Of a DNA stretch of 36,855 nt, positions 7,931 to 18,394 are shown piece by piece; position 1 is the first letter of the stretch, and the number at the start of each line of letters is the position of its first letter. Made by a program: the position numbers and the translations under genes. The notes beneath the pieces were generated by a model that had not been told where the DNA came from, made no database searches, and saw only the letters and a program-made list of their open reading frames with translations. The stretch spans positions 1 through 36,855 of the forward strand of contig JANQMV010000039.1 in the NCBI GenBank assembly GCA_028279865.1, written 5' to 3'. Origin of the DNA: Candidatus Altimarinota bacterium (GTDB lineage Bacteria; Patescibacteriota; Gracilibacteria; JANQMV01).

Positions 7931-9463
7931 ATGAAGAACTGGTTTAAACAGCATAAAATGCTGATTTTTGTTTTTTTGATTTTCATTTTTCTAGGCATCT
8001 TTTATTTTGCGATGCAAAAATTCGCAAAAGTTCCAATAAATTCAGAAATAAATAATTCTGAAGAGAAGATAAACGGAAACATTAACGAAAAAATCCCATA
8101 TGCTTTAAATGATCCCTTTTTAAAACACCATAAATTATTAGATTTTGCTAAGCAAGAGCTTAGAACAAGTGAAGTTATTCTTGGAGATGAAAAAAAATCC
8201 AATAATGGAATGCCGGACACATGGAATGGTTTTAATACAAGAGTTTCAAACCTAAATCTAGGGCGAACTTCTGATTCGGAATATTATACAGAGGAACAAA
8301 ATCCCAAGAAAATTGATGGTATTTATTATGTAAGAAGTGTAGAAGGAGTTCCGACTCTCTATAAAATGGCAACAAACGCTGAAATTGCCTATGAAGTTGA
8401 CATAAAAATTCCGCCAAATTCTGCGAAACATAAAATGATCAGCGAGAAACATTTTGCTTACATTGCAGAGGTTGATGTTGATCAAACAGGTAAATCAGTT
8501 GTGGTGCTTAATTTGGAAACCAACCAAGAGCATTTGATCAATGCCTCTAAACCGGAAATGAGAATTGCTTCTATTTTTGCTAGTCCTGATGCCAAAAAGA
8601 TTGTCGTTGGAGAAGAATATCCTCCCACATCCGGAGATAATTTTGCAACCGGAGATACCTTAAATCATAGGGTTTGGGTTTACGATTTAGAGAACCCGGA
8701 ACTTGAACCTGCTTTTATTTTTGACCAACAGCTTGATGTTATTGAAAGGTGGCCAATTTTTTGGTCACAATTGGATAATAAGGTTTATTTTAATTCATGC
8801 GATGTTAAAGAATTGCACTGTAATTTTGGCATAACACGCACTTCACCTATCTCGGATGACCGAGAGCCTGTTCCCGGTTTAGAAGTGGGAACTTATGCTT
8901 CTCAGCCGGTTTTGTCTAACAATGGTCGGCACATTGCTTATGTTGCTTGGAATGGTAACAAAGAGACTCCTTTATACAAAGAAGGGGATAACAAGAATAA
9001 TGAATTTTTGAATAAAAACAGTATTTGGCTTTATGATATTGAAAATGGAGAAAAAAAAGAGTTAATTGATTTTGGTAACAACCGTATTATCGATCATTTG
9101 TTCTGGTCTCCTGACGGGATGTTTATTTATTTTGAATTGAGACAACTTGTCAAAAATGTAGATGGAAGTGTTTTTCCTACTTCAAATAGTACGGGTTTTT
9201 GGAGGGTTAATGTTGCTACGGCTAAATTTGAGAGAATTGCTCAAGATGTTACGATTAGTCCGGGGCAAATACTTTCTCATTTTAACCCTGTGCCGAACGG
9301 AAGCGGAATAATGTTTACAATTACAAAAATTTTCCCAAAAACAACTTTTAATGATCCTACAAAAGAAGTTGAGAAAGTTGAATATCTCTTACGTTTGTCG
9401 GATATGAAACTTATTGAATTAGGTGATAATGTAATGAGCGTGTTTAAAACAGAACCTCTTTAA
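7931..9463 (+). CDS. Membrane-anchored beta-propeller (TolB/WD40-like) protein
   Basis: One N-terminal membrane segment (MLIFVFLIFIFLGIFYFAMQ, about residues 9-28) anchors a large exterior domain. From about 120 to 500 there are repeated blade-like strands of the TolB-propeller type: SPDAKKIVVGEEY, RWPIFWSQLDNKVYFNS, PVLSNNGRHIAYVAW, SIWLYDIENGEKKEL, LFWSPDGMFIYFEL. I infer a substrate- or protein-binding scaffold on the cell surface. It is the first of three consecutive exported proteins (next genes 54 and 81 bases away) that precede the VirB6-like cluster, so a structural role in that system is possible. No TGA and no Shine-Dalgarno. Specific function unknown. Confidence 0.75.
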   Translation: MKNWFKQHKMLIFVFLIFIFLGIFYFAMQKFAKVPINSEINNSEEKINGNINEKIPYALNDPFLKHHKLLDFAKQELRTSEVILGDEKKSNNGMPDTWNGFNTRVSNLNLGRTSDSEYYTEEQNPKKIDGIYYVRSVEGVPTLYKMATNAEIAYEVDIKIPPNSAKHKMISEKHFAYIAEVDVDQTGKSVVVLNLETNQEHLINASKPEMRIASIFASPDAKKIVVGEEYPPTSGDNFATGDTLNHRVWVYDLENPELEPAFIFDQQLDVIERWPIFWSQLDNKVYFNSCDVKELHCNFGITRTSPISDDREPVPGLEVGTYASQPVLSNNGRHIAYVAWNGNKETPLYKEGDNKNNEFLNKNSIWLYDIENGEKKELIDFGNNRIIDHLFWSPDGMFIYFELRQLVKNVDGSVFPTSNSTGFWRVNVATAKFERIAQDVTISPGQILSHFNPVPNGSGIMFTITKIFPKTTFNDPTKEVEKVEYLLRLSDMKLIELGDNVMSVFKTEPL

Positions 9464-9516
9464 ACATTAAACATTGACCTTTTAATTAAAAATATTTCAT
9501 TAAACAATTTCTTGGT

Positions 9517-11031
9517 ATGAATAATATAAAAAAAAATTGGGGATTAATTCTTTTCTTTTTTCTTGTCGCAATAATTCCATTAAAAGCAGATGCGCGTACT
9601 GCAGAAAGTTTTAAGGCTCACTGTAGTCAAAATTTGCAATTTAATGATTTTGCCTCAATTACAAGTATTCCACCTGCCTTAAATACACCATTAACCCAAG
9701 CAGATGACGGAGGGTGGGTTGCTATCTATGAAATTGATACTGAAAATGAAAACACTTCTTCCGAAGAATTACTTATTGAAGTAGCAGGAAGTGTTAATAA
9801 AAACAATGCTTATGCAACAATTTGTATTAATGGTTTGGTGCTTGGAGTTGTTCCTACATATCAAATTTCACCTACGGATACCGATAGTTATTTTAAAATT
9901 CAATATACACTTGAGTTAAAATCAGGAGAAGAATCAGGGGTAAAAGCTATTAACCCAATTGTTTTTTCTTCAAACAGTGATTTTGCATCTGTTAATAAAG
10001 TAAATGATTGGAATGATGCTGATTTGGCTTTCATAGAATTAGAAGAAGTTCAGGCGGATCTAATACCTTCTTTTAGCGATGATTTTGAAAAAATTGCAGG
10101 AGGGTATGCTTATCATGAAGTTTACGCAACCTATAGTCCTCAAGACTTAGCTGTAAAGAAAAAAGCTTTTACTATGGAGGCTTTTGATAGGATTACCAGC
10201 TTTAACTATGCTATTTTTCCTCCCCTTGAAACATTAAGTGGTTGCAATGCTTCTTCTTTGGCGAATTTATCCGTTGAAGATATAAAATGCTTTCCTGCAA
10301 AAAGGCAGGAGGAATTTAAAAAATATTTTCTGGGTTTACCTGAGGTAATTCAACGTCTCTTTGACTTTGCTGCAGATGTTGAAGACGAACCGGCTTCAAT
10401 AGATGGTTCTAGGGAGTTAATTGTAAATTATTTTAATGAAAAAAGCGGAAGTTTAGAATCTGCTCCAACTACAGGGGAATGGCTCTCAATTTCTGAGGAA
10501 GACAAAAAATACAGATATTTTCCAATTAAATCTATTGAGATTGATTCTGACTTAAGTAATGGATTGGAATCTTACTACGATATGTGTGATCCTTCTCTGC
10601 CTGCAAGTGAATTTAATGGTTGTTACAGCGGGATACATGGTTGTAATGTTAATAATAATTTAGATATTATTGCTGAAGTTGGTCAATCTATGGTTGTTGG
10701 TCAGGGGATTTGCTCCGGAGAAAATCTGCCGGCAGATACAGCTTCGCTTTTGAGTCACGTGGGTATCAATGATCCAAATGATCCTAAAATCGTTGCTTTA
10801 GCAAATATGAATGCAGAAGCAAATAAAATTTGTAGAGAAATTAATGACTCTGGTTCTATTTCCAAACTTCAAGCGATCAATGCCTCTTCTGTTGCAATTA
10901 CGCAATATTTAGCAGATCTTGATTCTCGCTATGAAGGTTTTAATGCTTGCGAAAAAATTAGTGCCATCAATACTTTGTCGGGGCTGATGGATAGAACTTT
11001 AGAGGTTTTAGGTAGATCCAGCCAAAACTAA
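9517..11031 (+). CDS. Exported protein of unknown function, 504 aa
   Basis: A clear Sec signal peptide covers residues 1-27 (basic MNNIKKNW, hydrophobic LILFFFLVAIIPL, cleavage near ADA). The mature part begins with a beta-rich region and later becomes helical (NMNAEANKICREIND, ITQYLADLDSRYEGF). About nine cysteines, several in CNASS, MCDPS, NGCYSGIHGCN and GQGICSGE, suggest disulfides in an exported fold. I do not recognise a family. It is flanked on the same strand by two other exported proteins, so the three probably form one transcript and may act together on the surface. No in-frame TGA. Confidence 0.75.
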   Translation: MNNIKKNWGLILFFFLVAIIPLKADARTAESFKAHCSQNLQFNDFASITSIPPALNTPLTQADDGGWVAIYEIDTENENTSSEELLIEVAGSVNKNNAYATICINGLVLGVVPTYQISPTDTDSYFKIQYTLELKSGEESGVKAINPIVFSSNSDFASVNKVNDWNDADLAFIELEEVQADLIPSFSDDFEKIAGGYAYHEVYATYSPQDLAVKKKAFTMEAFDRITSFNYAIFPPLETLSGCNASSLANLSVEDIKCFPAKRQEEFKKYFLGLPEVIQRLFDFAADVEDEPASIDGSRELIVNYFNEKSGSLESAPTTGEWLSISEEDKKYRYFPIKSIEIDSDLSNGLESYYDMCDPSLPASEFNGCYSGIHGCNVNNNLDIIAEVGQSMVVGQGICSGENLPADTASLLSHVGINDPNDPKIVALANMNAEANKICREINDSGSISKLQAINASSVAITQYLADLDSRYEGFNACEKISAINTLSGLMDRTLEVLGRSSQN

Positions 11032-11112
11032 ACTTTATTTTTCAACTAACTTTCTAGATTGCTTTAGGGAGTTTTGATACGCAAAATTTTCTTGGTATTT
11101 TATAAAAATTTT

Positions 11113-13923
11113 ATGAAGAAATTTACACCTTTTTTGCTTTTCTTTCTCTTTATTGTCGCAGGATTTTTCTTTTTTTGCTCTATTCCGAAAGCTCAAGAAT
11201 TTGCATTTTCCAGTCCGATCTGGAGAGGTGGAGAAATTAATGTCTATGGAAAACAGTTAATTAAGCAAGACAGTTTAAAAATAAATTTGAATTTGGAAAT
11301 TCAAGATCGTTTGATTGAAAAATTTGCAGAACCGGAAGATGAAATTTCTGTTTTATTTGTTGCAGAGAGACTTTTTGATGCTCAAGGTAAAGCGCGTACG
11401 ATAAATAATGAATTTTATTCGACTGTTTTGACTCCTGCAGGCAGACCTATAGAGTTTTCAGAAAACTTGTGGGGTGCTCCATCAAAGTTTAATACCAAAG
11501 AAGACGGGCTATTTTTTACTACCCCCTTAGACAAAATTAATTCTTTTAAAATTAGAGATTTTCAAGATGATCGGACCGGAAAAATCAGGACGATTAATTT
11601 GCAAATAGAAGAAAATATTGAGTCATTTGAAAAAGGTTTATACAGACCGAGAGTTTATTTCTTTTATAATAAAAAAGGGGTTAATGAAAATAAAAAAGCA
11701 ACACCTGAGAAATCAATTCTTTTGGTAAGGCAGGCCTTGTTCCCTTTGAAAAAAGAATTCATTAGTAAGCCTGATTTATGGGATAGTGTTGATGATTATA
11801 AGGCGTTAAAAGATCAAATTTTTTATTTGCCAATGTTTAAAAAGGGTAATCTGGAAGAGTTAAAAATGCCTGCAGTTCTTTTTGCGGAGGAAAATTCTCA
11901 AGGTTCTCGCGGAATTGTTGCCGAAGAGGATCGTGATAATTTTAGAATCTCTACTCATGAAATCAATCAGTCTAAGTTAGTCCTGCCACCTCAAAAATAT
12001 TCTCTTAATCCTGCTTTACCTTTAGTCGCTTCTTACGACTCTGAGCTAAAAGTTAAGACGGAAAGAGTTCCATTAATGAAAAAAGGTTTTTTAGAGGGAG
12101 AAATTCACTTGCCTAATGGTTCAATTGAAAAAATTTCAAGGAAAAAAATTACGGATTTTGGTGTTGCCGACGAAGGACCTTTTCAAACAGGTCAAGCCAT
12201 TGCTTGGAAAAAAATAAAAACAGAAAACAAAAACACCTATGATTTCGAGAAAACAGGAAAATATAAAGTCTTCTTAAATGGGAAAATTTATGATGAATAC
12301 AATAATGCATATGAGATAGGTGGTACGTATGACTTTTTTATTGGTAAGAAACTTACTTTTTCTTCTGCAGTGAAGCCGGGCACGCCCTTTTTTGTAGGTG
12401 ATGCTTATTTCCCGAGGTTTGCTTATTTTCCTTCTTTTAAGGGGGCTGTAAAATTTAAATATACTTTTTATCCTTTTGATAAATCAAAAAAACCTGTTGA
12501 GCAAGTGATTGAAAAAGAAAATGTTGAAGGAGGATTGGGAGCACCTCCGATCCCTTTTGAAGAACCCGGGGAATATCATGTAGAAGTATTTGCAAAAGCA
12601 GATCATTTTATGATGGGGGAACATTTTGGCACTTATGTTGGTGGTGCTTTGGTTTTGCCAAGAGATTCAAAATTGGAATTACACGGTAAAATAGGTGCTA
12701 ATTTTGCAGATGGTACAAAGATTACTGAACCTCGTTTTATTGCTGAACGTAATCCTATTTTTGAAACAAGGCGTGAATTTTATTTTCCATATTACTCAGG
12801 AGATATTTTAAAAATTGCTGCAAACGCAAATAATGCAATTGATCCAAAAGTGGAAGCGAAAGAAAAAGGTGGAGAAAAAATTACAGTAATTCCGCGCGCA
12901 TTAAATAATTTTCATCCTTTTAATTATCCGGAAAAAATTAATCGGCATGCTTTTCTTTTTATTGTCTCTGAGAAAGCAGGATTAATTGCGCGAAGCTTTG
13001 TAGGAAGTGAATTTTTAGAGCATGGTTTTTGGAATGTTAGAAATCAAAGTTTTGGTGGTCGTTTAAATTCGAGCAAGTATGGAGATTTGGAAAATGACAT
13101 TTATCGAAACTTTGCTGCAGTTTATTATGAAGATGAGAAGGGAGAATGGAAGTCAGATCACTATGTTTCCAATATAACCATTACATCGGAATTTGCAGAG
13201 GATGATCGGGTTATTGAACCTTTCTCAGAGAATTTTGCTGTTACTCGTGGCGTTGAAACTCCATATTTAGTTGGAACGGCAATGCAAAAACCTCTTGGTG
13301 CTAATTTTTCTCAATATTTGCATGTAGCTCCAGCTGTTGGTGATGTTAAAATTCAAATAACTTTGACTGATCCAAATGGAAAAGTAATAAAATTTCAGCC
13401 GGTTTATACAGATGAACATGGTTTTACTCCTATTGGTGAAACCTATCCTTTGGATATTTTAGGTGTTTGGCATGTAAGAGCTGATGCTGAATATAATGGA
13501 ATTAAAGCTGAAGACTTATATAAAATTTTTGTTATTTCAGAAGAAACTGAAAAATGGAATATAGGGATACCGTATATGTCAAAGATTAAACCTGAGGCAC
13601 CTGTTGTTTTTAAGGGTAGTGTTCCTGAAGCTGCAGAAAAAGTTGAAATTGATTATGAAGTTATCACTCCGGGCGCAGTCTTGGATTCCAATGAGATTAA
13701 TATTTGTGACTTTAAAATGGATGAAAACGGTTTTGAATACCATTTTGATTTTGAGAAAATTAATTCAATTTACAAAAATTTTGAAATTCAACCACTTTCC
13801 AGAATGGCTATTTTATATTTTCACCTCTCCGGTGAGATTGAAGGTGAGAGATTCTATAAATTTGGGACTGCGATGATTAGGTCAGATAACATGTACTATT
13901 TGGGAATTTTACCAGAACATTAA
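11113..13923 (+). CDS. Large exported beta-rich protein of unknown function, 936 aa
   Basis: The ORF track starts at a TTG (11074), but ATG at 11113 gives a textbook signal peptide: MKKF, then a 20-residue hydrophobic core ending GFFFFCSIPKAQ. The mature chain looks like serial Ig-like or beta-sandwich modules. Phrases such as NTYDFEKTGKYKVFLNGKIY, PFEEPGEYHVEVFAKADHF and GETYPLDILGVWHVRADAEY resemble strands of PKD/fibronectin-type domains. No transmembrane segment after the signal. I infer an extracellular or cell-surface protein. It ends TAA overlapping by 4 bases with the convergent RidA gene. No TGA in over 900 codons, unlike the neighbouring VirB6-like gene. Confidence 0.75.
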   Translation: MKKFTPFLLFFLFIVAGFFFFCSIPKAQEFAFSSPIWRGGEINVYGKQLIKQDSLKINLNLEIQDRLIEKFAEPEDEISVLFVAERLFDAQGKARTINNEFYSTVLTPAGRPIEFSENLWGAPSKFNTKEDGLFFTTPLDKINSFKIRDFQDDRTGKIRTINLQIEENIESFEKGLYRPRVYFFYNKKGVNENKKATPEKSILLVRQALFPLKKEFISKPDLWDSVDDYKALKDQIFYLPMFKKGNLEELKMPAVLFAEENSQGSRGIVAEEDRDNFRISTHEINQSKLVLPPQKYSLNPALPLVASYDSELKVKTERVPLMKKGFLEGEIHLPNGSIEKISRKKITDFGVADEGPFQTGQAIAWKKIKTENKNTYDFEKTGKYKVFLNGKIYDEYNNAYEIGGTYDFFIGKKLTFSSAVKPGTPFFVGDAYFPRFAYFPSFKGAVKFKYTFYPFDKSKKPVEQVIEKENVEGGLGAPPIPFEEPGEYHVEVFAKADHFMMGEHFGTYVGGALVLPRDSKLELHGKIGANFADGTKITEPRFIAERNPIFETRREFYFPYYSGDILKIAANANNAIDPKVEAKEKGGEKITVIPRALNNFHPFNYPEKINRHAFLFIVSEKAGLIARSFVGSEFLEHGFWNVRNQSFGGRLNSSKYGDLENDIYRNFAAVYYEDEKGEWKSDHYVSNITITSEFAEDDRVIEPFSENFAVTRGVETPYLVGTAMQKPLGANFSQYLHVAPAVGDVKIQITLTDPNGKVIKFQPVYTDEHGFTPIGETYPLDILGVWHVRADAEYNGIKAEDLYKIFVISEETEKWNIGIPYMSKIKPEAPVVFKGSVPEAAEKVEIDYEVITPGAVLDSNEINICDFKMDENGFEYHFDFEKINSIYKNFEIQPLSRMAILYFHLSGEIEGERFYKFGTAMIRSDNMYYLGILPEH

Positions 13924-14423
13924 TTTTTATTTAATGCCCAAAGCTCTATTTCAACCAGTAAATCCGAGCGGCAAATCTTAGCTTCAACGCAAGTTGCCGC
14001 CGGGTAAAAAGGTAGCTCTAAAGAGTCATAAAATTTTTTACGGGTTTTGCAAAAATCTTCATAATCTCTGTCAATATCACGTAAATAAATATTGGTTTTT
14101 ATCACATCTTTCCACTCAAGTTCGCTTTCTTCCAAAAGAGCTTTTAGATTTGCAAAAGTTCTCTCTGTTTGGGCTTTTAAATTATTTTTGTGAATACTTT
14201 CACCTTTTTCATTTACACTTGCTGTTCCCGAAATAACTACAAGATTAAAAGGACCGTAACTGATTTTTGTTCCTCTGGAAAAAGTAGCGGGTTTTGCGTA
14301 CGAGTAAGCTTCGTTGAGGCTCTTTGGAGCAGATATTTGTTTTTTGATAATTTTTATTATGGATTGATTTTTTATCCTTAAAATGATACAATTATCGGAA
14401 TTATTAGGCAAACTAAAAAACAT
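13920..14423 (-). CDS. RidA/YjgF-family protein with uncertain start
   Basis: Small cytoplasmic protein of the YjgF/YER057c/UK114 family, whose typical member RidA hydrolyses reactive enamines/imines made by PLP enzymes. Signatures: LVVISGTASVNEKGES, KAQTERTFANLKALLEESEL, KDVIKTNIYLRDIDRDYEDF, FYPAATCVEAKICRSDLLVEIE. The conserved core starts near ISAPKSLNEAY. The start is unresolved. The track start at 14477 runs into the VirB6-like gene. The ATG used here shares the CATG with that gene's ATG on the other strand. A later non-ATG start near 14350-14360 is also possible, since AAGGA occurs just upstream on this strand. This subfamily's DRDY form differs from classical short RidA. Confidence 0.85.
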   Translation of the reverse strand: MFFSLPNNSDNCIILRIKNQSIIKIIKKQISAPKSLNEAYSYAKPATFSRGTKISYGPFNLVVISGTASVNEKGESIHKNNLKAQTERTFANLKALLEESELEWKDVIKTNIYLRDIDRDYEDFCKTRKKFYDSLELPFYPAATCVEAKICRSDLLVEIELWALNKN

Positions 14424-17313
14424 GAAGCTATTAAATTTCATCAAAAAAATTGGAATTATTTGTTTTTTGACTTTCACTTTTTTTCTTTCTTGAGAAAGCG
14501 CAAAGGCTTTTGATGAGGATTATGTTGACTTGATTATCAAAATTCATATTGGAAGGGAAGAAGGTCAGCTTTATTCATTTAACCCCGAAGGTTCCCATTT
14601 ATCATTAGCTTTTCAAGATGAGTATTTGCCAAATGATGCCGGGGACTATTCCGGAAATAGAGATTACGCTCAAAGCGTTTGGATTGAATTAAGCCAATTT
14701 GGTCTTAATCCTACCAATTTTGCTTCTTATGAAAGCGCTTTAGCTGCTTTAGAATCTCAAGTACTGCCGGAAGATATTCAAGATATTTTACTGGTTAATG
14801 CGAGTAATTATCAAGAAAACCAAGATGGCAACAATACTTTTTTAGTTTCTCCGCTTGATGGTTTTTTGCATTTTAAGATTAGAAAATCATATTTATTGGG
14901 ATTAAATCCGAATCCAAGTATAAAAATTATCTCTCCTGCATTACCTCCCACTTTAGATGCTAAATTTTGTATTGAGGATGTTCAATGTTCTTCTTCTAAT
15001 TTAAATGAAATGGGGGTAAATAGATGAATTACGCCATACGGTTTTTTTGAAGATGGAGGACTTTTTTCCCAAGAAATAAGTGTTGCAGCATTTGCAGAAG
15101 AAGATTTGGGATTAGATAAAGTTATTGTTGGCTTAGTTATCACTAAGAACCATGAAGAACAAATGACTCGTCAAAATTTTGTTAAAACTGCGGCATGGAC
15201 TTCTAGTTCGCTGGTAACCTTTTCGCAAAAATTTGTTATTAGAGGATTCCATTTATTAGATTGGGTTTTGCAAGTTGATAATAGCGGAATAGAAGACGAA
15301 TCAATTTTAACTTATTATAAAAAAATTCTTGCTTCTATAAACGGACTTTTGATTGTTATTTTGTTAATAATCGCTTTGCTTTGGAATTTCAGTTTTTTTA
15401 TTACAGGAGAGCGTTTACGAAAAATGATGCTAACTTACTTTATAGTTGTGATTGTTGTAAATTTTTCAGTTCCTCTTGTGAGGTTGGGGATAGATGGCGC
15501 GAATATGTTACAAAATGTTTTTTTGTATACCCAGGATCCTCTAACCTGAGAATCTCGTAAAATTGTCGCCAGTGATTTTTTTGATTATGGATGAATTGAG
15601 TATGACCAAGTCAAAGGATATGCTTTAGAAAATGTGAATAGAGAATACAGAGAAATTATTACACAAGGAACATTGGATACAACTTCGGATTCTTTTACTT
15701 TTGAAGGAGAGTTTCCCGTAGCTTCAATTGCTGGTTGATTTGACTCTATTTTTACTAGCGTACTTTCTGAAGGGGCTTCTTGATCGGGAACAATTAATAA
15801 CAACACAGATACTTTTGAAATGGTTACACAAGTACCAATTAATGAAAGATATGAAGACCGTATTTTTCATTCGGTTATGCTTCTTTTAACAGGACTTGGC
15901 TATTTCTTACTAAGTATGGTCTTTTTATTTAGAATTGTTATTCTTTGGTTTATTATTATTTTATCTCCATTTTTATTCCTTCTCTTAACTCTCCCATTTT
16001 TAAAAGGTTATTTCAAATATTGGATTTGGCTCTTTGTACGTTGGATTGTGATTTGACCGCTTTTGGCAATCTGTATCGGGGCATCTATTTTTATTTGGAA
16101 AGAAATAGGAGTGCCAATTACCAGTTTGTATTCATCTTACACTTCCTATGCACAGTCTACTAATTTCCAGATATCTGCTCCGGGGATGACAACCACAGGT
16201 TTAAATTATACAAAGCCAATGGCAGAGTATATTGTTGCTCTGATTATGCTTTATCTTCCTATTCTGTTAGCTTTCTGGTTAACACGTAGATTAAATGGCG
16301 GAGCTTGTTGTAATGCCGACTCTTCAAAAGGCTTCTTTAATTTATTCAGAAAAAAGAAATACAATAACCTTCCTCCTTCCGGATCAAATAATTGAAATGA
16401 ATCTGCTGAAATGCCAAAAACAAAGTCGCCTCAAAAATCAGCGATAGGGCAATTTGCTACAAAAATGTTGGGAAGAGATGAAAGTAAGTTTAGTTTTGCT
16501 AATAAAATGATTAATGAAGAAAATTGAGCTAAGTGAGCTACGCACTCTTCTAAATCGAGTTTGAAAGACTTGGTGGACACCAAAAAATGACTTAATAATG
16601 AAAATATTGTTAATAAAATCCAAAAATTAGACACCCAGTTTTTAGCTGAATTATTAAACCTGATTCCAATAACAAATGAAAATCGTAATCAAGCTCTTTG
16701 AGAACTTGGTGATTTAACTAATGTTTCCAATCAAATAAGAAGAGATAATTTGGAAGGAATTAAATGAGAATTAGTAGAGCGTGCTCAGAATGGTGATAAA
16801 ATGGCACAGAGTATTGTCGAAGAATTGTCACAAGATTCAGGGAGTTCAAGAATTGAGTGAATGCAAGATTCAGCAAAAGAGGAAAAAATTCCTCAGTCTA
16901 TAGATGAAAGCACAGAAGGAAATAACTCTCTATGAACAAAAGTTTGAGAGGAGAATATGTTAACTCAGTGAAACAGTGAGTATGTTGATGATATGGATGA
17001 TCTTAATCTTCAGACGAATCTTAATCCGGAAAAATCTTATGTAAAAGCTTGAGATTCATTACGTCAGGAAGAATCTTTAAACAAAAATTTCAATTTAAAG
17101 AATGATTCTGTCTGAGAAAATAAAAATTTTTATTATGCAAAAAATGAAACGCAAGATTGATTAAGGAGATGAAAACAAGCTAAAGAAGACATTATTTCAA
17201 GCAAATTAAATACAGCGTGACTAAAGGAGAAGAAAAGCTCATTTTCCGATAAACCTAAGTCTTATTGAACAGAAGAACGTGGTCTGGATCACTTAAATCC
17301 TTGAAAAAAATAA
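14422..17313 (+). CDS. VirB6/TrbL-like membrane protein rich in UGA-glycine codons
   Basis: One uninterrupted frame of 963 aa when TGA is read as Gly; it carries 24 in-frame TGA codons and ends in TAA. Residues 1-32 form a signal peptide (FIKKIGIICFLTFTFFLS, UGA, then ESAKA). An exterior domain of about 250 residues follows. Membrane segments then lie near 303-325, 335-355, 483-525 (two), 533-558 and 601-626. This layout and phrases such as LPFLKGYFKYWIWLFVRW match VirB6/TrbL-type channel proteins of type IV secretion systems. A roughly 320-residue hydrophilic Ser/Asn/Glu/Lys-rich tail completes it. UGA makes up about a third of all glycines but about two thirds in the tail. It is followed 25 bases later by VirB2-like genes. 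The standard-code track shows only fragments (14530, 15106, 15820, 16063), all in one frame. Confidence 0.85.
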
Positions 17314-17338
17314 ATCAATCAAAGTAATCTCTTTAAAT

Positions 17339-17920
17339 ATGTGAAAAATAAAAAAAATATATCTTCACTTGATAATTCTCCCATTTGTGAGTCTTCCAAA
17401 TTCTGTTTTTGCAAAAGAAACAGCTTTGGGGGAGGCGGATAATTTTTGAGAATTGGTTAGTTTATTTTGGAGTTGGGGATTAAGAATTATTTTACCTCTT
17501 TCGGTTTTGACATTAATAGTTGCAGGTTTTATGTACATGTCTTCAGGAGGTGATGAAAACAAAGTTTCCGATGCTAAACAAGTGTGAACTTGATCAATTA
17601 TTTCAGCGACTATTTTGCTTTTTTCAGGTGTTTTAAAAACTTTTATACAAAAACCGCTGGCAAATATCGAGCAAGGAGGGGGAACACTTAACACTTTGCC
17701 TCAAGTTATTCAAAATATTTCAAATTTACTTTTAACTCTGGTTTGAGCTTTTGCTGCTGTTGTCTTAATTTATAATGGAATTCAATATATGTTAGCAGCT
17801 GGAGATCAAGAGAAAATTGATAAAGCTAAAAAACAATTGAAATATGCTCTAATCGGTTTGATTATAGCTGTTTCATCTTATTATCTGATAAATCTGCTTA
17901 TTAATTTCTGGGTCAATTAA
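17339..17920 (+). CDS. VirB2/TrbC-like membrane protein with two tandem units
   Basis: Frame of 193 aa with five in-frame TGA codons, the first directly after the ATG, so it is invisible to standard-code gene callers. A signal peptide (IYLHLIILPFVSLPNSVFA) is followed by two VirB2-like hairpins. Unit 1 reads ILPLSVLTLIVAGFMYMSSG, then GDENKVSDAKQ and a second membrane helix. Unit 2 reads VVLIYNGIQYMLAAGDQEKI, then DKAKKQLKYALIGLIIAVSS. The pattern 'hydrophobic-YMxxxGDxxKxxxAK-hydrophobic' is the one seen in pilin-like VirB2/TrbC subunits of CPR and Gram-positive conjugative systems. The internal duplication is unusual, as typical VirB2 has one hairpin. Likely inner-membrane or pilus subunit of the same machine as the VirB6-like protein. 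Confidence 0.8.
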
Positions 17921-17947
17921 TTTTAGTTTGTTTAATTAATAGATGAA

Positions 17948-18331
17948 ATGTTTAACATCCTTAAAAAAACTCTTTTCCTTTCTTTTTCTTTTCTTTCAAA
18001 AAAAGCTTTTGCTAATTCTGAACTTGAACTTTGTTCAGATGGTACGGTCAAAGATCCTTCAATCGGCTGTATTGAAGCTCCGGGAGGAATTATCAGTTCT
18101 TATTCCAATATGTATGATTTAATTGCCAGAGTGGGGGATTTTATGCTTGTCAGCGCAGGAAGTATTGCAACAATTATGTTGATTATTTCTGGTTTTCAAT
18201 ATGCAACTGCTATGGGAGATGACGAAAAAATTACCACTGCAAAACGTAACATGAAATGGTCATGAATTGGCTTAGGTATATCTCTAAGTGCTTATTTAAT
18301 TGTTGAATTTGTAATTAAAAACGTTATATAA
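17948..18331 (+). CDS. VirB2/TrbC-like protein, single unit
   Basis: 127 aa with one in-frame TGA (codon 18263-18265, in KWS[TGA]IGLG) and a TAA stop at 18329-18331. An N-terminal hydrophobic signal (LFLSFSFLSKKAFANS) precedes a short exterior section with a likely cysteine pair (LCSDGTVKDPSIGC). One VirB2-like hairpin follows: ATIMLIISGFQYATAMGDDE, KITTAKRNMKWS, then the second helix IGLGISLSAYLIVEFVI. It lies 27 bases after the two-unit paralogue and is clearly homologous to it. The standard-code track truncates it at 105 aa, which removes half of the second membrane helix. Likely a pilin-like subunit; exact role is inferred from family and neighbours. Confidence 0.82.
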
Positions 18332-18394
18332 AAAAACAAAAACAGGAGTGGTCAAGTGATAATCTTGCAAAAAGCTTGTCTATGGAAATTTTAA

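Noticed and set aside
11074-11112. TTG at 11074 as the start of the 949-aa ORF
   Set aside because: The ATG at 11113 gives a standard signal peptide directly at the N-terminus.
14422-18331. Region read as pseudogenes or a string of small separate ORFs
   Set aside because: All fragments share one frame per gene, only TGA interrupts them, membrane and signal segments stay continuous, and TAA closes each gene. Recoding explains this better than decay.
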